Assembly (NCBI GenBank): GCA_964410015.1
Contig: CAYPFV010000068.1
Coordinates: 1 to 16,062 of the forward strand
Source: SKVR01 sp964410015
Lineage (GTDB): Bacteria; Bacteroidota; Bacteroidia; Bacteroidales; UBA7960
Direction: 5' to 3'
Length of the DNA: 16,062 bases
Shown here: positions 1 through 6,723 of the stretch, piece after piece
Layout: each line of letters opens with the position of its first letter
How positions within the stretch are numbered: position 1 is the stretch's first letter
Translations under genes and position numbers: made by a program
The notes under the pieces: generated by a model
What the model was told of the DNA's origin: nothing
Seen by the model: the letters and a program-made list of their open reading frames with translations, nothing else
The model's database searches: none

Positions 1-1
1 A

Positions 2-103
2 ACAGATGAACCGAGCCATGACAAAGTTTTTGACACACACGCCCATGATTATAATGCGCGGCATGTAAAGCATGCAGTCAGACTGTTAGCGAGCTCCATC
101 TGA
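2..103 (+). CDS. C-terminal fragment of an unrecognised protein (5' end outside window)
   Basis: An open frame enters from the left edge and stops at TGA 101-103, encoding the last 33 residues of a protein. The fragment is histidine-rich, with five His in 33 residues, including a THAHD stretch, and ends in LLASSI. I do not recognise the family from so short a tail. It lies only 24 nt upstream of the DUF4271 gene on the same strand, so the two may be co-transcribed. Its base composition is somewhat more GC-rich than the following genes. The frame assignment rests on being open from the edge to a stop just before the next start; the other frames stop early. Confidence 0.55.
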   Translation, partial: TDEPSHDKVFDTHAHDYNARHVKHAVRLLASSI

Positions 104-127
104 CCTATTTAATCAAATTATGAACAG

Positions 128-979
128 ATGAAATTTAAATTAGATAAGAAAATATATTTTGTTGTAGCTTATTTTTTGTCTTTTTCCTTGTTTGTTTCAT
201 GCAATACGTCCAATAATTCTTCATTCCAAAGCTCCCAACCTTCGATAGTTTCCACTACTATAAATCCTACAGGAGAAAAAGTTCTTCCTTCTCCCCAAAA
301 AATTGAATTTTACCAACGTACCGGGGACAGGAACATACAACTTGTGTTTTTTTGGCTCATTACTGGTGTTTTCTTTACTGGTTTGGCAAGGTTCCTTTTC
401 CCGTGGCGATTTAGTGCCACGATGCAATCTGTATTTAAAGCAAGAAATTTTTCAATGCTCGAAAAAGAAACAGGCCTGATGGATCAATGGATATATTTTT
501 TCCTTTATTTTAATTATCTAAATGTAATGGCTGTTTTCTTATATAAAACTTTCTTCGACACAGGTTTAACAAATATGAGTCCTTCGAAACACACCCTGGT
601 AGTTTTATTTTATTTCTGGGCAGCATTGGCTCTGTTTATCATCATCAAATACTGGATTATGAAACTGGTAGCCTGGATTTTCAATACCTCAGAAGAGACA
701 CGCATCTATTTTCGTAACATAATCATTACCAATCAATTTACCGGCATCCTCATTTTACCCTTTGTAACAGTATACATAGTGAATCCTTTAAATACCATTT
801 TATGGATTATATGGGGAATTATTCTACTTATCAGTGTTTATAAAGTTTTAAGAGGAGCAACTATGGGATTATACCATTCCAGATTTTCTCTCTATTATTT
901 AATTTTGTATCTTTGCGCTTTTGAAATTATACCTTTGGTTTTGGCAGTAAAATTTTTGAAAATCTATTTTCAAATCTGA
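128..979 (+). CDS. DUF4271 family integral membrane protein with possible lipoprotein signal
   Basis: This 283-residue protein is probably in the inner membrane. Residues 8-24 form a hydrophobic signal-like segment ending in F-V-S-C (Cys25), a plausible lipobox. A Ser/Thr/Asn-rich stretch (26-60) follows. Hydrophobic segments then lie at about 71-91, 121-141, 157-185, 198-218, 224-240 and 255-280. The size, multi-pass pattern and position directly upstream of hemD match the DUF4271 proteins of Bacteroidota, whose function is not known to me. The ATG at 128 is used because the ATG at 120 hits a stop after three codons. No Shine-Dalgarno is visible, which is normal for this phylum. The family call rests on context and topology; an unrelated polytopic protein is possible. 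Confidence 0.65.
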   Translation: MKFKLDKKIYFVVAYFLSFSLFVSCNTSNNSSFQSSQPSIVSTTINPTGEKVLPSPQKIEFYQRTGDRNIQLVFFWLITGVFFTGLARFLFPWRFSATMQSVFKARNFSMLEKETGLMDQWIYFFLYFNYLNVMAVFLYKTFFDTGLTNMSPSKHTLVVLFYFWAALALFIIIKYWIMKLVAWIFNTSEETRIYFRNIIITNQFTGILILPFVTVYIVNPLNTILWIIWGIILLISVYKVLRGATMGLYHSRFSLYYLILYLCAFEIIPLVLAVKFLKIYFQI

Positions 980-1266
980 TTATCAATACTCTAATATCAT
1001 AAAATACGATTGCAGTCAAATTAGTAATAAATCAAAAATTCATTTATTTGCGTTGAATGTTGAACGGTACAAAGAAAAACCTTTAAACCTTGTCTTTCAT
1101 GATATCAATTCATATACTAAAGGCTGATCAGATACATACTAAACAGGCATCCGGCAGGTTTTTCTGATAATGGACTGATACAAATAGAAGAATAGAATAA
1201 AAGGGGCATTTTTGAGAAATTGATAATAAGCGAATTAATGAATAAAAAAGTATAAGGAGACGAAAT
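980..1266. other. Intergenic region between the DUF4271 gene and hemD
   Basis: This 287-nt AT-rich gap has no credible ORF or RNA gene. A TTTATTTG at 1043-1050 resembles the TAnnTTTG -7 box but lacks the A at position 2 and has no well-spaced TTTG upstream, so I do not call it a promoter. The only clear signal is the AAGGAG ribosome-binding site of hemD at its right end. Confidence 0.5.
1254..1259 (+). promoter_or_regulatory. Shine-Dalgarno AAGGAG that sets the TTG start of hemD
   Basis: AAGGAG lies seven nucleotides before TTG 1267-1269. No in-frame ATG lies close by, and the ATG at 1238 is out of frame. A full Shine-Dalgarno stands out because the other genes of the window have none. It makes the TTG the best start for hemD. 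Confidence 0.7.
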
Positions 1267-2013
1267 TTGAAAATTAAAAATGTTTTAATTTCACAACCTA
1301 AACCAGAGAACGATAAGTCGCCCTTTTTTGATCTGGCGAAAAAGTTTAATCTCAATCTTACTTTTCGGAAATTAATTAAGATTGAGAGTGTTGATAACAA
1401 AGAATTCCGGAAATTACGCATTAATATTCTGGACTATACGGCAATCATTTTTACTAGCAGGCATGCAGTAGATCATTTTTTTGCCCTTTGCGAAGAATTG
1501 AGAATAACTGTTCCGGAAACTATGAAATATTTTTGCGTAACAGAAGCCATAGCACTTTATCTTCAAAAATATGTGCAATACAGAAAACGTAAGATATTTT
1601 TTGGTGAAAAAAAATTTCCCGAATTACTTGAGTTAATCAAAAAGCAAAAATCAGAAAAATATTTCTACCCATGTTCGGCAAATCATACCCCTGAAATACC
1701 GGAACTACTCAAATCCAATAAAATTAATTTTGTTGTCGCTCCTATTTATAATACAGTGCCAGATACAATTAACGATATTGATATAAATAAATTTGATTTG
1801 CTTGTATTATTTAGCCCATTTGGCATTAAATCAATCCTAAGCAATTTTCCGGATTACAAACAGGGTGAAACCATTTTTGCAGCTTTCGGATCGGCTACAG
1901 CCAAGGCCATCGAAAATGAAGGTTTTACTTTACAAATAAAAGCACCTACACCAGGTGTTCCCTCGATGACCATGGCCATCGAACAATTTCTGACAGAATC
2001 CCAGAAAAAATAA
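1267..2013 (+). CDS. hemD: Uroporphyrinogen-III synthase
   Basis: This 248-residue protein matches the HemD fold family in length and pattern. HemD closes the linear tetrapyrrole hydroxymethylbilane, inverting ring D, to give uroporphyrinogen III in haem and corrinoid synthesis. It is a cytosolic enzyme. Family-type segments are visible in order: VLISQP at the N-terminus; the IFTSRHAVDHFF segment (61-72); YPCSANHTPEIPELL (134-148), which joins the halves; VAPIYNTVP (157-165); LFSPFGIKSI (181-190); and AFGSATAKAIENEGF (206-220), ending in an APTPG motif. Sequence conservation in HemD is weak, so the call depends on this ordered set. The start is a TTG behind AAGGAG. rnpA begins 12 nt after the stop, suggesting co-transcription. 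Confidence 0.85.
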   Translation: MKIKNVLISQPKPENDKSPFFDLAKKFNLNLTFRKLIKIESVDNKEFRKLRINILDYTAIIFTSRHAVDHFFALCEELRITVPETMKYFCVTEAIALYLQKYVQYRKRKIFFGEKKFPELLELIKKQKSEKYFYPCSANHTPEIPELLKSNKINFVVAPIYNTVPDTINDIDINKFDLLVLFSPFGIKSILSNFPDYKQGETIFAAFGSATAKAIENEGFTLQIKAPTPGVPSMTMAIEQFLTESQKK

Positions 2014-2025
2014 CCATGGTGATTT

Positions 2026-2574
2026 ATGTATGTTTGTAAGAACAAACCGGTAAAAAAACATCAGCTTTCAAAACATGAAAGACTCTCTAATTTTTCCTTC
2101 AAAAGTCACCTTTTCAGGCAGGGAAATGTTTTGTTCTCGCATCCAATTAAAATCTTTTGGACAACAATAGACCCATGTGTTGAAAACTTCTTTTTCTCCA
2201 ATAACGTACAACTTTTCTACGCTGGTTTTGCACCATCCGAAACAACCCATTATTTAAGAATACAAAACCCCTCTTTCCCATTCAAAAAAATTCCTTCTAA
2301 TGCATCTTTTTATTTCCCGGCCAAAATCCTTTTTGGAGCTTCCTCTAAAATACACTCATCTGCTTGTAAAAGAAATAAAATAAAAAGACTTATGAAAGAA
2401 GCTTTCAGACAAAACAAACACGACTTTTACCCGTTTCTAAATCAACAAAATGTTTTTCTCATCGCTGCTTTCATTTATACTGGCAAACAAGTGGTTTCAT
2501 ACACCGAAATAGAAAAAAAAATCATAGTATCTTTACATAAAATAAGGAAACAGATTGCCAATAAACCCATTTGA
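2026..2574 (+). CDS. rnpA: Ribonuclease P protein component (unusually long)
   Basis: RnpA is the protein subunit of RNase P, which removes the 5' leader of tRNA precursors together with the catalytic RNA. The N-terminal LSKHERLSNF (14-23) corresponds to the family's KSERL segment. The diagnostic RNR-type motif ACKRNKIKRLMKEAFR lies at 113-128, followed by a hydrophobic strand (143-151) and a C-terminal helix (159-176). At 182 residues it is much longer than the usual 110-135. The extra length lies mainly in the middle (about 60-95, rich in Phe, Pro and Ser), between the N-terminal strands and the strand before the RNR motif. Its last base is 125 nt before yidD, its usual neighbour. No Shine-Dalgarno precedes the ATG. 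The RNR motif plus the yidD context make the call firm. Confidence 0.88.
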   Translation: MYVCKNKPVKKHQLSKHERLSNFSFKSHLFRQGNVLFSHPIKIFWTTIDPCVENFFFSNNVQLFYAGFAPSETTHYLRIQNPSFPFKKIPSNASFYFPAKILFGASSKIHSSACKRNKIKRLMKEAFRQNKHDFYPFLNQQNVFLIAAFIYTGKQVVSYTEIEKKIIVSLHKIRKQIANKPI

Positions 2575-2699
2575 GGGATAAACAAAATACCACTAAAACA
2601 AAGATGATCATTCCCTGTAAAAAAGTTATATTTCTGAAAGAGAACGACAAAGGAATTTAAAAAAAGGATTCAATACCTATTATGCAATAAAATAACATT

Positions 2700-2957
2700 A
2701 TGTTGAGCAACTTATATAAATTTTTTATATACATACTTCAATCTTTCTTTATCCTTTTAATCAGAATTTATCAGGGTGCTATCTCGCCATATCTCCCGGC
2801 TACATGCCGATACACACCTACATGTTCTCATTATGGTGTCGAAGCATTACAAAAACATGGACCATTCAAAGGATTATGGCTGACCATCAGGAGATTCTCT
2901 TCCTGTCATCCCTGGGGTGGCAGTGGTTTTGATCCGGTTCCTGAAAAAAGTGAATAG
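2700..2957 (+). CDS. yidD: Membrane protein insertion efficiency factor YidD
   Basis: An 85-residue protein of the YidD (DUF37) family. It is a small inner-membrane-associated protein thought to help YidC-dependent insertion of membrane proteins. Its hallmarks are complete: a hydrophobic or amphipathic N-terminal helix (about 4-24), YQGAISPYLP (24-33), the cysteine motif CRYTPTCSHYGVEALQKHG (36-54), and CHPWGGSGFDPVP (69-81). The three conserved Cys are 36, 42 and 69. Length is typical. It follows rnpA, a common bacterial arrangement. The 125-nt gap upstream shows no convincing promoter, so it is probably read from the rnpA transcript. Confidence 0.95.
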   Translation: MLSNLYKFFIYILQSFFILLIRIYQGAISPYLPATCRYTPTCSHYGVEALQKHGPFKGLWLTIRRFSSCHPWGGSGFDPVPEKSE

Positions 2958-2991
2958 AAAGAAAACTTCCATGATACCTTATAATTAAAAT

Positions 2992-2999
2992 TAAATTTG
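2992..2999 (+). promoter_or_regulatory. Bacteroidota-type -7 box for the S41 protease gene
   Basis: TAAATTTG matches the TAnnTTTG -7 consensus of Bacteroidota primary-sigma promoters. It sits 21 nt before the protease ATG, which predicts a very short leader. No TTTG is found at the expected -33 position, so only half of the promoter is supported. Confidence 0.4.
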
Positions 3000-3020
3000 C
3001 CTGTTTGAAAATTAAAAAAT

Positions 3021-4697
3021 ATGAAACACAGAAGAATAATCAAAAAATCACTTACTATCATAACCGTAGCTCTGGTCATTTTTATAACTACTTTAACTAC
3101 CGGATTTGTAAATAAAAATTTTGAAATAGCCAAAAACCTTGACATCTTCGCCACCTTGTTCAGAGAACTGGTTATAAATTATGTTGACGATTTCAACACT
3201 GCCGAATTAATGGAAACCGCTATTGATGAAATGCTTCAATCACTTGACCCATACACCAATTACATCCCTGAATCGGAAATTGAAGATTTTAGATTTATGA
3301 CCACTGGTCAATACGGAGGCATTGGGGCTTTGATCATGAGAAGAGGCGATTTTATTTTTGTATCAGAAACCTACGAAGGATTCCCGGCAGATGAAGCTGG
3401 TTTATTGCCAGGTGACAAAATTTTAAGTATTGATGGAGAATCTGCTGTGAACAGAACCCAGGAAGAGGTAAGTTCTATGCTCAAAGGGCAACCGGGTACA
3501 GATATTTCTATAGAAATAAAAAGAGCCGGAGAAGAAAACAACTTAACCAAAATTATTACCCGCGAAGTGGTTACTATCGATAATATTCCTTATTATGGAC
3601 TTGCAGACCCTTCAACCGGATATATTAAACTTACCGGATTTACCCAAAATGCGGGCAAAGAAGTAAAAGATGCTTTCCTGGAACTAAAAAAAGAACACGA
3701 TATAAAAAATATAATTATTGACCTCAGAGGAAATGGCGGTGGTTTGCTAAATGAAGCGGTGAATATAAGCAATATTTTTATTGAAAAAGACCAGGTAATA
3801 GTAAAAACCAAAGGAAAAATTGAAGAACGCAACACTGTGCACAAAACTTTAAATAGTGTTGTTGATAAAGATATTCCACTGGCAGTATTGGTTGATAATA
3901 GTAGTGCATCAGCCAGCGAAATTGTTGCGGGTGCCATTCAGGACCTGGATCGTGGTATTATTGTTGGGCAGCGCACTTTTGGTAAAGGATTGGTTCAAAA
4001 TGTTGTTCCCCTCAGCTACAATACACAACTTAAGGTGACCATTGCAAAATATTATATTCCAAGTGGAAGGTCTATTCAGGCTATTGATTATGCACGCCGC
4101 AACGAAGACGGAAGCGTGGCTGAGATTCCCGACTCTCTTAAAATTCCATTTGAAACCCTAAATGGAAGAGTGGTTTATGATGGAGGTGGTATTGAACCTG
4201 ATATTAAAATAGATCAGGATGAAATTCATCAAATATCCATTGCACTGCTCTCTAAATTTCACTTTTTTGAATTTGCCAATAAGTTTTACCGTGAAAATCC
4301 ATCCATTGATCCCCCGGATGAATTTGAGATCACAGACGATATTTATAATGACTTTGTAGCATTTTTGGATGGTAAAGACCTGAGCTACAAAACAGAAAGT
4401 GAAATCTACCTTGAAAAGCTAATTGAATCTTCTTCGGAAGAAAAATATTACGCTTCCATAGAAGATGAAGTAGAACTCTTGCAGCAAAGTATCTATAACT
4501 CCAAAAAAGATGACCTTTCGGTTCATCGCAAGGAAATCGAAGAGATACTCAAAAGCGAGATTGTAGGAAGGTACTACAAACAAAAAGGGCGTATTATCTC
4601 TTCACTTAAAAATGATCCGGAAATAAGAAAAACACTTGAAATTTTTAATGACAAAACATCTTATAACGCTTTACTTTCTCCTAAAGCAAAAAAGTAA
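3021..4697 (+). CDS. C-terminal processing peptidase, S41 family, with PDZ domain
   Basis: A 558-residue serine protease of the CtpA/Prc (tail-specific protease) family, which acts in the periplasm on protein C-termini. An N-terminal hydrophobic segment (about 11-30) is a signal or membrane anchor. A helical region with LDPYTNYI (75-82) comes next, then a PDZ domain (about 90-175). The S41 core starts near 195 and includes IIIDLRGNGGG (231-241). The catalytic serine is in VDNSSASASE, most likely Ser297; the lysine is in RTFGKG (Lys322), with Gln326 beyond. The 25- and 4-residue spacings match the Ser-Lys-Gln triad I recall for CtpB, so the enzyme looks active. A charged C-terminal extension of about 150 residues follows the core. 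It lies 63 nt after yidD and probably has its own promoter. Substrates cannot be inferred. Confidence 0.93.
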   Translation: MKHRRIIKKSLTIITVALVIFITTLTTGFVNKNFEIAKNLDIFATLFRELVINYVDDFNTAELMETAIDEMLQSLDPYTNYIPESEIEDFRFMTTGQYGGIGALIMRRGDFIFVSETYEGFPADEAGLLPGDKILSIDGESAVNRTQEEVSSMLKGQPGTDISIEIKRAGEENNLTKIITREVVTIDNIPYYGLADPSTGYIKLTGFTQNAGKEVKDAFLELKKEHDIKNIIIDLRGNGGGLLNEAVNISNIFIEKDQVIVKTKGKIEERNTVHKTLNSVVDKDIPLAVLVDNSSASASEIVAGAIQDLDRGIIVGQRTFGKGLVQNVVPLSYNTQLKVTIAKYYIPSGRSIQAIDYARRNEDGSVAEIPDSLKIPFETLNGRVVYDGGGIEPDIKIDQDEIHQISIALLSKFHFFEFANKFYRENPSIDPPDEFEITDDIYNDFVAFLDGKDLSYKTESEIYLEKLIESSSEEKYYASIEDEVELLQQSIYNSKKDDLSVHRKEIEEILKSEIVGRYYKQKGRIISSLKNDPEIRKTLEIFNDKTSYNALLSPKAKK

Positions 4698-4784
4698 AAA
4701 CAGAAAACATCAGTTATTTAATAAATAATTCATTATTGAGATTACCCCAATCAAAACACATTTTTAATTAAATCATAAAAAAAC

Positions 4785-5975
4785 ATGTACGGCAAAATTA
4801 AAGAGCACCTGCAGGATCAAATCGAGCAAACAAAAAATGCAGGTTTATTTAAAAAAGAAAGAGTGATAACAACTCCACAGCGAGCTGAAATATCGCTTGA
4901 TACAGGAGAAAATGTTCTGAATTTTTGTGCTAATAATTACCTGGGTCTTTCAAACCACCCCAAGGTAATTGAAGGTGCAAAAAAAGCACTCGATTCTCAT
5001 GGATATGGATTATCGTCGGTAAGATTTATTTGTGGTACACAAGATATACACAAACAACTCGAGCAAAAAATAGCAGAATATTTTGGTACTGAAGATACTA
5101 TATTATACGCAGCATGTTTCGATGCCAATGGAGGTGTTTTTGAACCCCTGTTTGACCAAAACGATGCCATTATTTCCGATGCGCTCAATCATGCCTCTAT
5201 CATTGATGGTATAAGATTGTGCAAAGCCGCAAGATACAGGTTTGCACATGCCGATATGAAAGACCTGGAAGAGCAACTAAAAAAAGCACAGAACCAAAGA
5301 CACAGAATGATCGTTACCGATGGGGTTTTTTCTATGGATGGTGATATTGCAAAAATGGATGAGATTGTTGAACTGGCCGAAAAATACGATGCCCTGGTAA
5401 TGACCGACGAATGTCATTCAGCAGGATTTATTGGAAAAACAGGAAGAGGTGCTCCCGAATATCACAATGTTTTGAATAAAGTTGATATTATCACTGGTAC
5501 TCTCGGAAAAGCATTAGGAGGGGGATTAGGAGGTTTTACTACAGGCAAAAAAGAGATTATTGAACTATTAAGACAACGATCCCGCCCTTATTTATTTTCT
5601 AATTCACTTAGCCCGGCAATAGTTGGTGCTTCTCTGGCAGTGTTTGAACTGATAAGCAACAATACAACATATCGTGATAAATTGATGGAAAACACGGCTT
5701 ATTTTAAAGAAAAAATATCGCAGGCGGGTTTCGATCTCAAACCCTCAGATTCCGCTATTGTGGCTCTAATGTTATATAATGCTGCACTTTCGCAAAAATT
5801 TGCTGCACGGATGCTGGAAGAGGGAATATATGTGATCGGTTTTTATTACCCCGTTGTTCCTAAAGATCAGGCAAGAATTCGAATTCAACTTTCTGCTGCT
5901 CACGAAAAACAGCACCTCGACAAGGCCATTGCAGCATTTATTAAAGTTGGAAAAGAACTTGGTGTTATATCATAA
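4785..5975 (+). CDS. kbl: Glycine C-acetyltransferase (2-amino-3-ketobutyrate CoA ligase)
   Basis: A 396-residue PLP enzyme of the alpha-oxoamine synthase family. Kbl cleaves 2-amino-3-ketobutyrate with CoA to glycine and acetyl-CoA, the second step of threonine degradation by threonine dehydrogenase. Visible features include NFCANNYLGLSNHP (46-59), GYGLSSVRFICGTQ (73-86), the ring-stacking histidine in DALNHASIIDG (His136), VTDGVFSMDGD (177-187), TDECHSAG (207-214) with the PLP-binding Asp208, and the Schiff-base lysine in GTLGKALGGG (Lys242). Length and the FICGTQ segment fit Kbl better than KAS-type AONS or serine palmitoyltransferase paralogues, although substrate choice within the family is hard to prove by eye. 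No tdh gene is in the window. The gene ends 39 nt before a strong terminator. Confidence 0.92.
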   Translation: MYGKIKEHLQDQIEQTKNAGLFKKERVITTPQRAEISLDTGENVLNFCANNYLGLSNHPKVIEGAKKALDSHGYGLSSVRFICGTQDIHKQLEQKIAEYFGTEDTILYAACFDANGGVFEPLFDQNDAIISDALNHASIIDGIRLCKAARYRFAHADMKDLEEQLKKAQNQRHRMIVTDGVFSMDGDIAKMDEIVELAEKYDALVMTDECHSAGFIGKTGRGAPEYHNVLNKVDIITGTLGKALGGGLGGFTTGKKEIIELLRQRSRPYLFSNSLSPAIVGASLAVFELISNNTTYRDKLMENTAYFKEKISQAGFDLKPSDSAIVALMLYNAALSQKFAARMLEEGIYVIGFYYPVVPKDQARIRIQLSAAHEKQHLDKAIAAFIKVGKELGVIS

Positions 5976-6014
5976 TAATTCAACTCTTTTGCTGCTATTA
6001 ACCTTTTTAAAACC

Positions 6015-6052
6015 AAAAAAGCACTCAAAAGTATTTTTTGAGTGCTTTTTTT
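6015..6052. terminator. Bidirectional intrinsic terminator between kbl and the 70-aa ORF
   Basis: GCACTCAAAA (6021-6030) pairs perfectly with TTTTGAGTGC (6036-6045) across a 5-nt loop. The stem is flanked by A6 on the left and T7 on the right, so the same hairpin has a U-tract in both directions. It lies between convergent genes and can end both kbl and the minus-strand hypothetical gene. Confidence 0.9.
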
Positions 6053-6060
6053 CATTTCGA

Positions 6061-6090
6061 ATACCGGCAAACTTTTTAAGTTGCTGGTAT
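6061..6090. repeat. Second hairpin between the convergent genes
   Basis: ATACCGGCAA (6061-6070) pairs with TTGCTGGTAT (6081-6090) with one G-U type mismatch. The inner CTT/AAG can extend the stem around a T-rich loop. There is no U-tract on either side, so it is not a classical terminator by itself. It lies between the strong terminator and the end of the minus-strand 70-aa gene. Confidence 0.6.
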
Positions 6091-6113
6091 ATACTTAAAA
6101 GGTTAATAAATCT

Positions 6114-6326
6114 TTAGGATAAATTTTGTTCCGCTCTTACTTTTGCTTTCCAATCCTGGTAATCACGCTCAAATTTCTCGGTATCATTAACACGCAACCA
6201 TGTTCCGTATTTTACATAATCGGGAATATGACCGTTGTTTGACTTTTTGAGTGATTCAGGAATTCCCAGCTCATTAAGATAGCGTTCGTAAGAAATTTTA
6301 CTGGGTCTTTCTTCTTTTTTATTCAT
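6114..6326 (-). CDS. Small hypothetical protein, 70 aa
   Basis: I cannot name this protein. It is 70 residues long, highly charged and rich in aromatic residues (Tyr 13, 16, 37, 40 and 56; Trp 43 and 59). It has no signal peptide, Cys or membrane segment and looks like a small soluble, mostly helical protein. Recognisable stretches are ISYERYLNELGIPESLKKS (11-29), the IPDYVKYGTWLR core (34-45) and a charged C-terminal helix. I have a vague impression of similar 65-75 aa Bacteroidota proteins but cannot confirm it. It is supported as real by having an ATG start, ending just before a terminator, and lying in a gap with no competing gene. It is downstream of tRNA-Arg on the same strand, 112 nt away, and may be read from that promoter. 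Confidence 0.65.
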   Translation of the reverse strand: MNKKEERPSKISYERYLNELGIPESLKKSNNGHIPDYVKYGTWLRVNDTEKFERDYQDWKAKVRAEQNLS

Positions 6327-6345
6327 TTTTCAGTTCTTTTTAATC

Positions 6346-6389
6346 TAAGAATTTTGAAAATAAAATCATTTTACTTTCAGCAATTCTTA
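6346..6389. repeat. Long imperfect hairpin between tRNA-Arg and the 70-aa gene
   Basis: TAAGAATT (6346-6353) and AATTCTTA (6382-6389) are perfectly complementary. Inside them TGAAAATAAAA and TTTTACTTTCA pair with one G-U or A-C position around a 3-nt loop, giving about 18 pairs in 44 nt. It sits in the tRNA trailer, which is also the leader of the minus-strand 70-aa gene. There is no U-tract after it on the minus strand, so a role in RNA processing or stability is as likely as termination. Confidence 0.6.
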
Positions 6390-6438
6390 AAGGAGGTATT
6401 TATTTAGTTTATATTTAATTTTATAAGTAAAGAAATTG

Positions 6439-6510
6439 TAGCCTCGACAGGAATCGAACCTGTATCTAAAGTTTAGGAAACTTCTATTCTATCCATTGAA
6501 CTACGAGGCC
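6439..6510 (-). tRNA. tRNA-Arg (anticodon CCT)
   Basis: Read on the minus strand, the 72-nt sequence folds as a complete cloverleaf. The acceptor GGCCTCG pairs with CGAGGCT, with a terminal G-U. The D stem is GTTC/GAAT. The anticodon stem GAAGT/ACTTT holds the loop TTCCTAA, so the anticodon is CCT, which reads AGG (Arg). The T stem ACAGG/CCTGT has the loop TTCGATT. The discriminator base is A. No CCA is encoded. Confidence 0.95.
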
Positions 6511-6723
6511 CAAAAGGAGCGCAAATATAACGAATTTTTTTTCTTACCAAAACCGTCAAAATGCGTAAATTCAATAGTACTTTTTACCCCCTTTACGATA
6601 ACTGCTGGTATATTGCAGAAAATCAACCCGTTACAAAACAATCAAGAAATTTAAACAAAGTTTAAAAAAACTAATTTTATACGAATCGGGTTTATTTTCA
6701 GTCCAATTACCTGTTATAAAAGA
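6511..6723. other. Intergenic region between metG and tRNA-Arg
   Basis: This 213-nt gap holds the tRNA promoter and, at 6650-6666, a small palindrome TTTAAAC-AAA-GTTTAAA. The palindrome lies after the metG stop on the minus strand and is followed there by TTTC. It is a weak AT-only hairpin, and its value as a metG terminator is doubtful. I see no ORF. Confidence 0.45.
6522..6551 (-). promoter_or_regulatory. Bacteroidota-type promoter for tRNA-Arg
   Basis: On the minus strand a TTTG (6551-6548) precedes TATATTTG (6529-6522) with 18 nt between them. This matches the -33 TTTG and -7 TAnnTTTG consensus. Transcription would begin about 5-8 nt downstream, almost at the mature tRNA 5' end at 6510. 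It is the best complete promoter in the window. Confidence 0.75.

Noticed and set aside
1043..1050. TTTATTTG as a promoter for hemD
   Set aside because: It lacks the conserved A at the second position of TAnnTTTG and has no TTTG at -33 spacing.
1128..1421. 97-codon minus-strand open frame over the hemD start
   Set aside because: It overlaps the hemD coding start and ribosome-binding site, and its low-complexity Leu/Phe/Ser sequence looks like a shadow.
3593..3937. 114-codon minus-strand open frame inside the S41 protease gene
   Set aside because: It is opposite the catalytic core of the protease; no family resemblance and no start signals were seen.
6439..6510. tRNA-Arg as an integration (att) site
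   Set aside because: No direct repeat of the tRNA 3' end and no integrase or mobile genes were seen nearby.
6083..6613. Shared 10-mer GCTGGTATAT at 6083 and 6604 as a repeat element
   Set aside because: The flanking sequences do not match, and a 10-mer in AT-rich intergenic DNA is compatible with chance.
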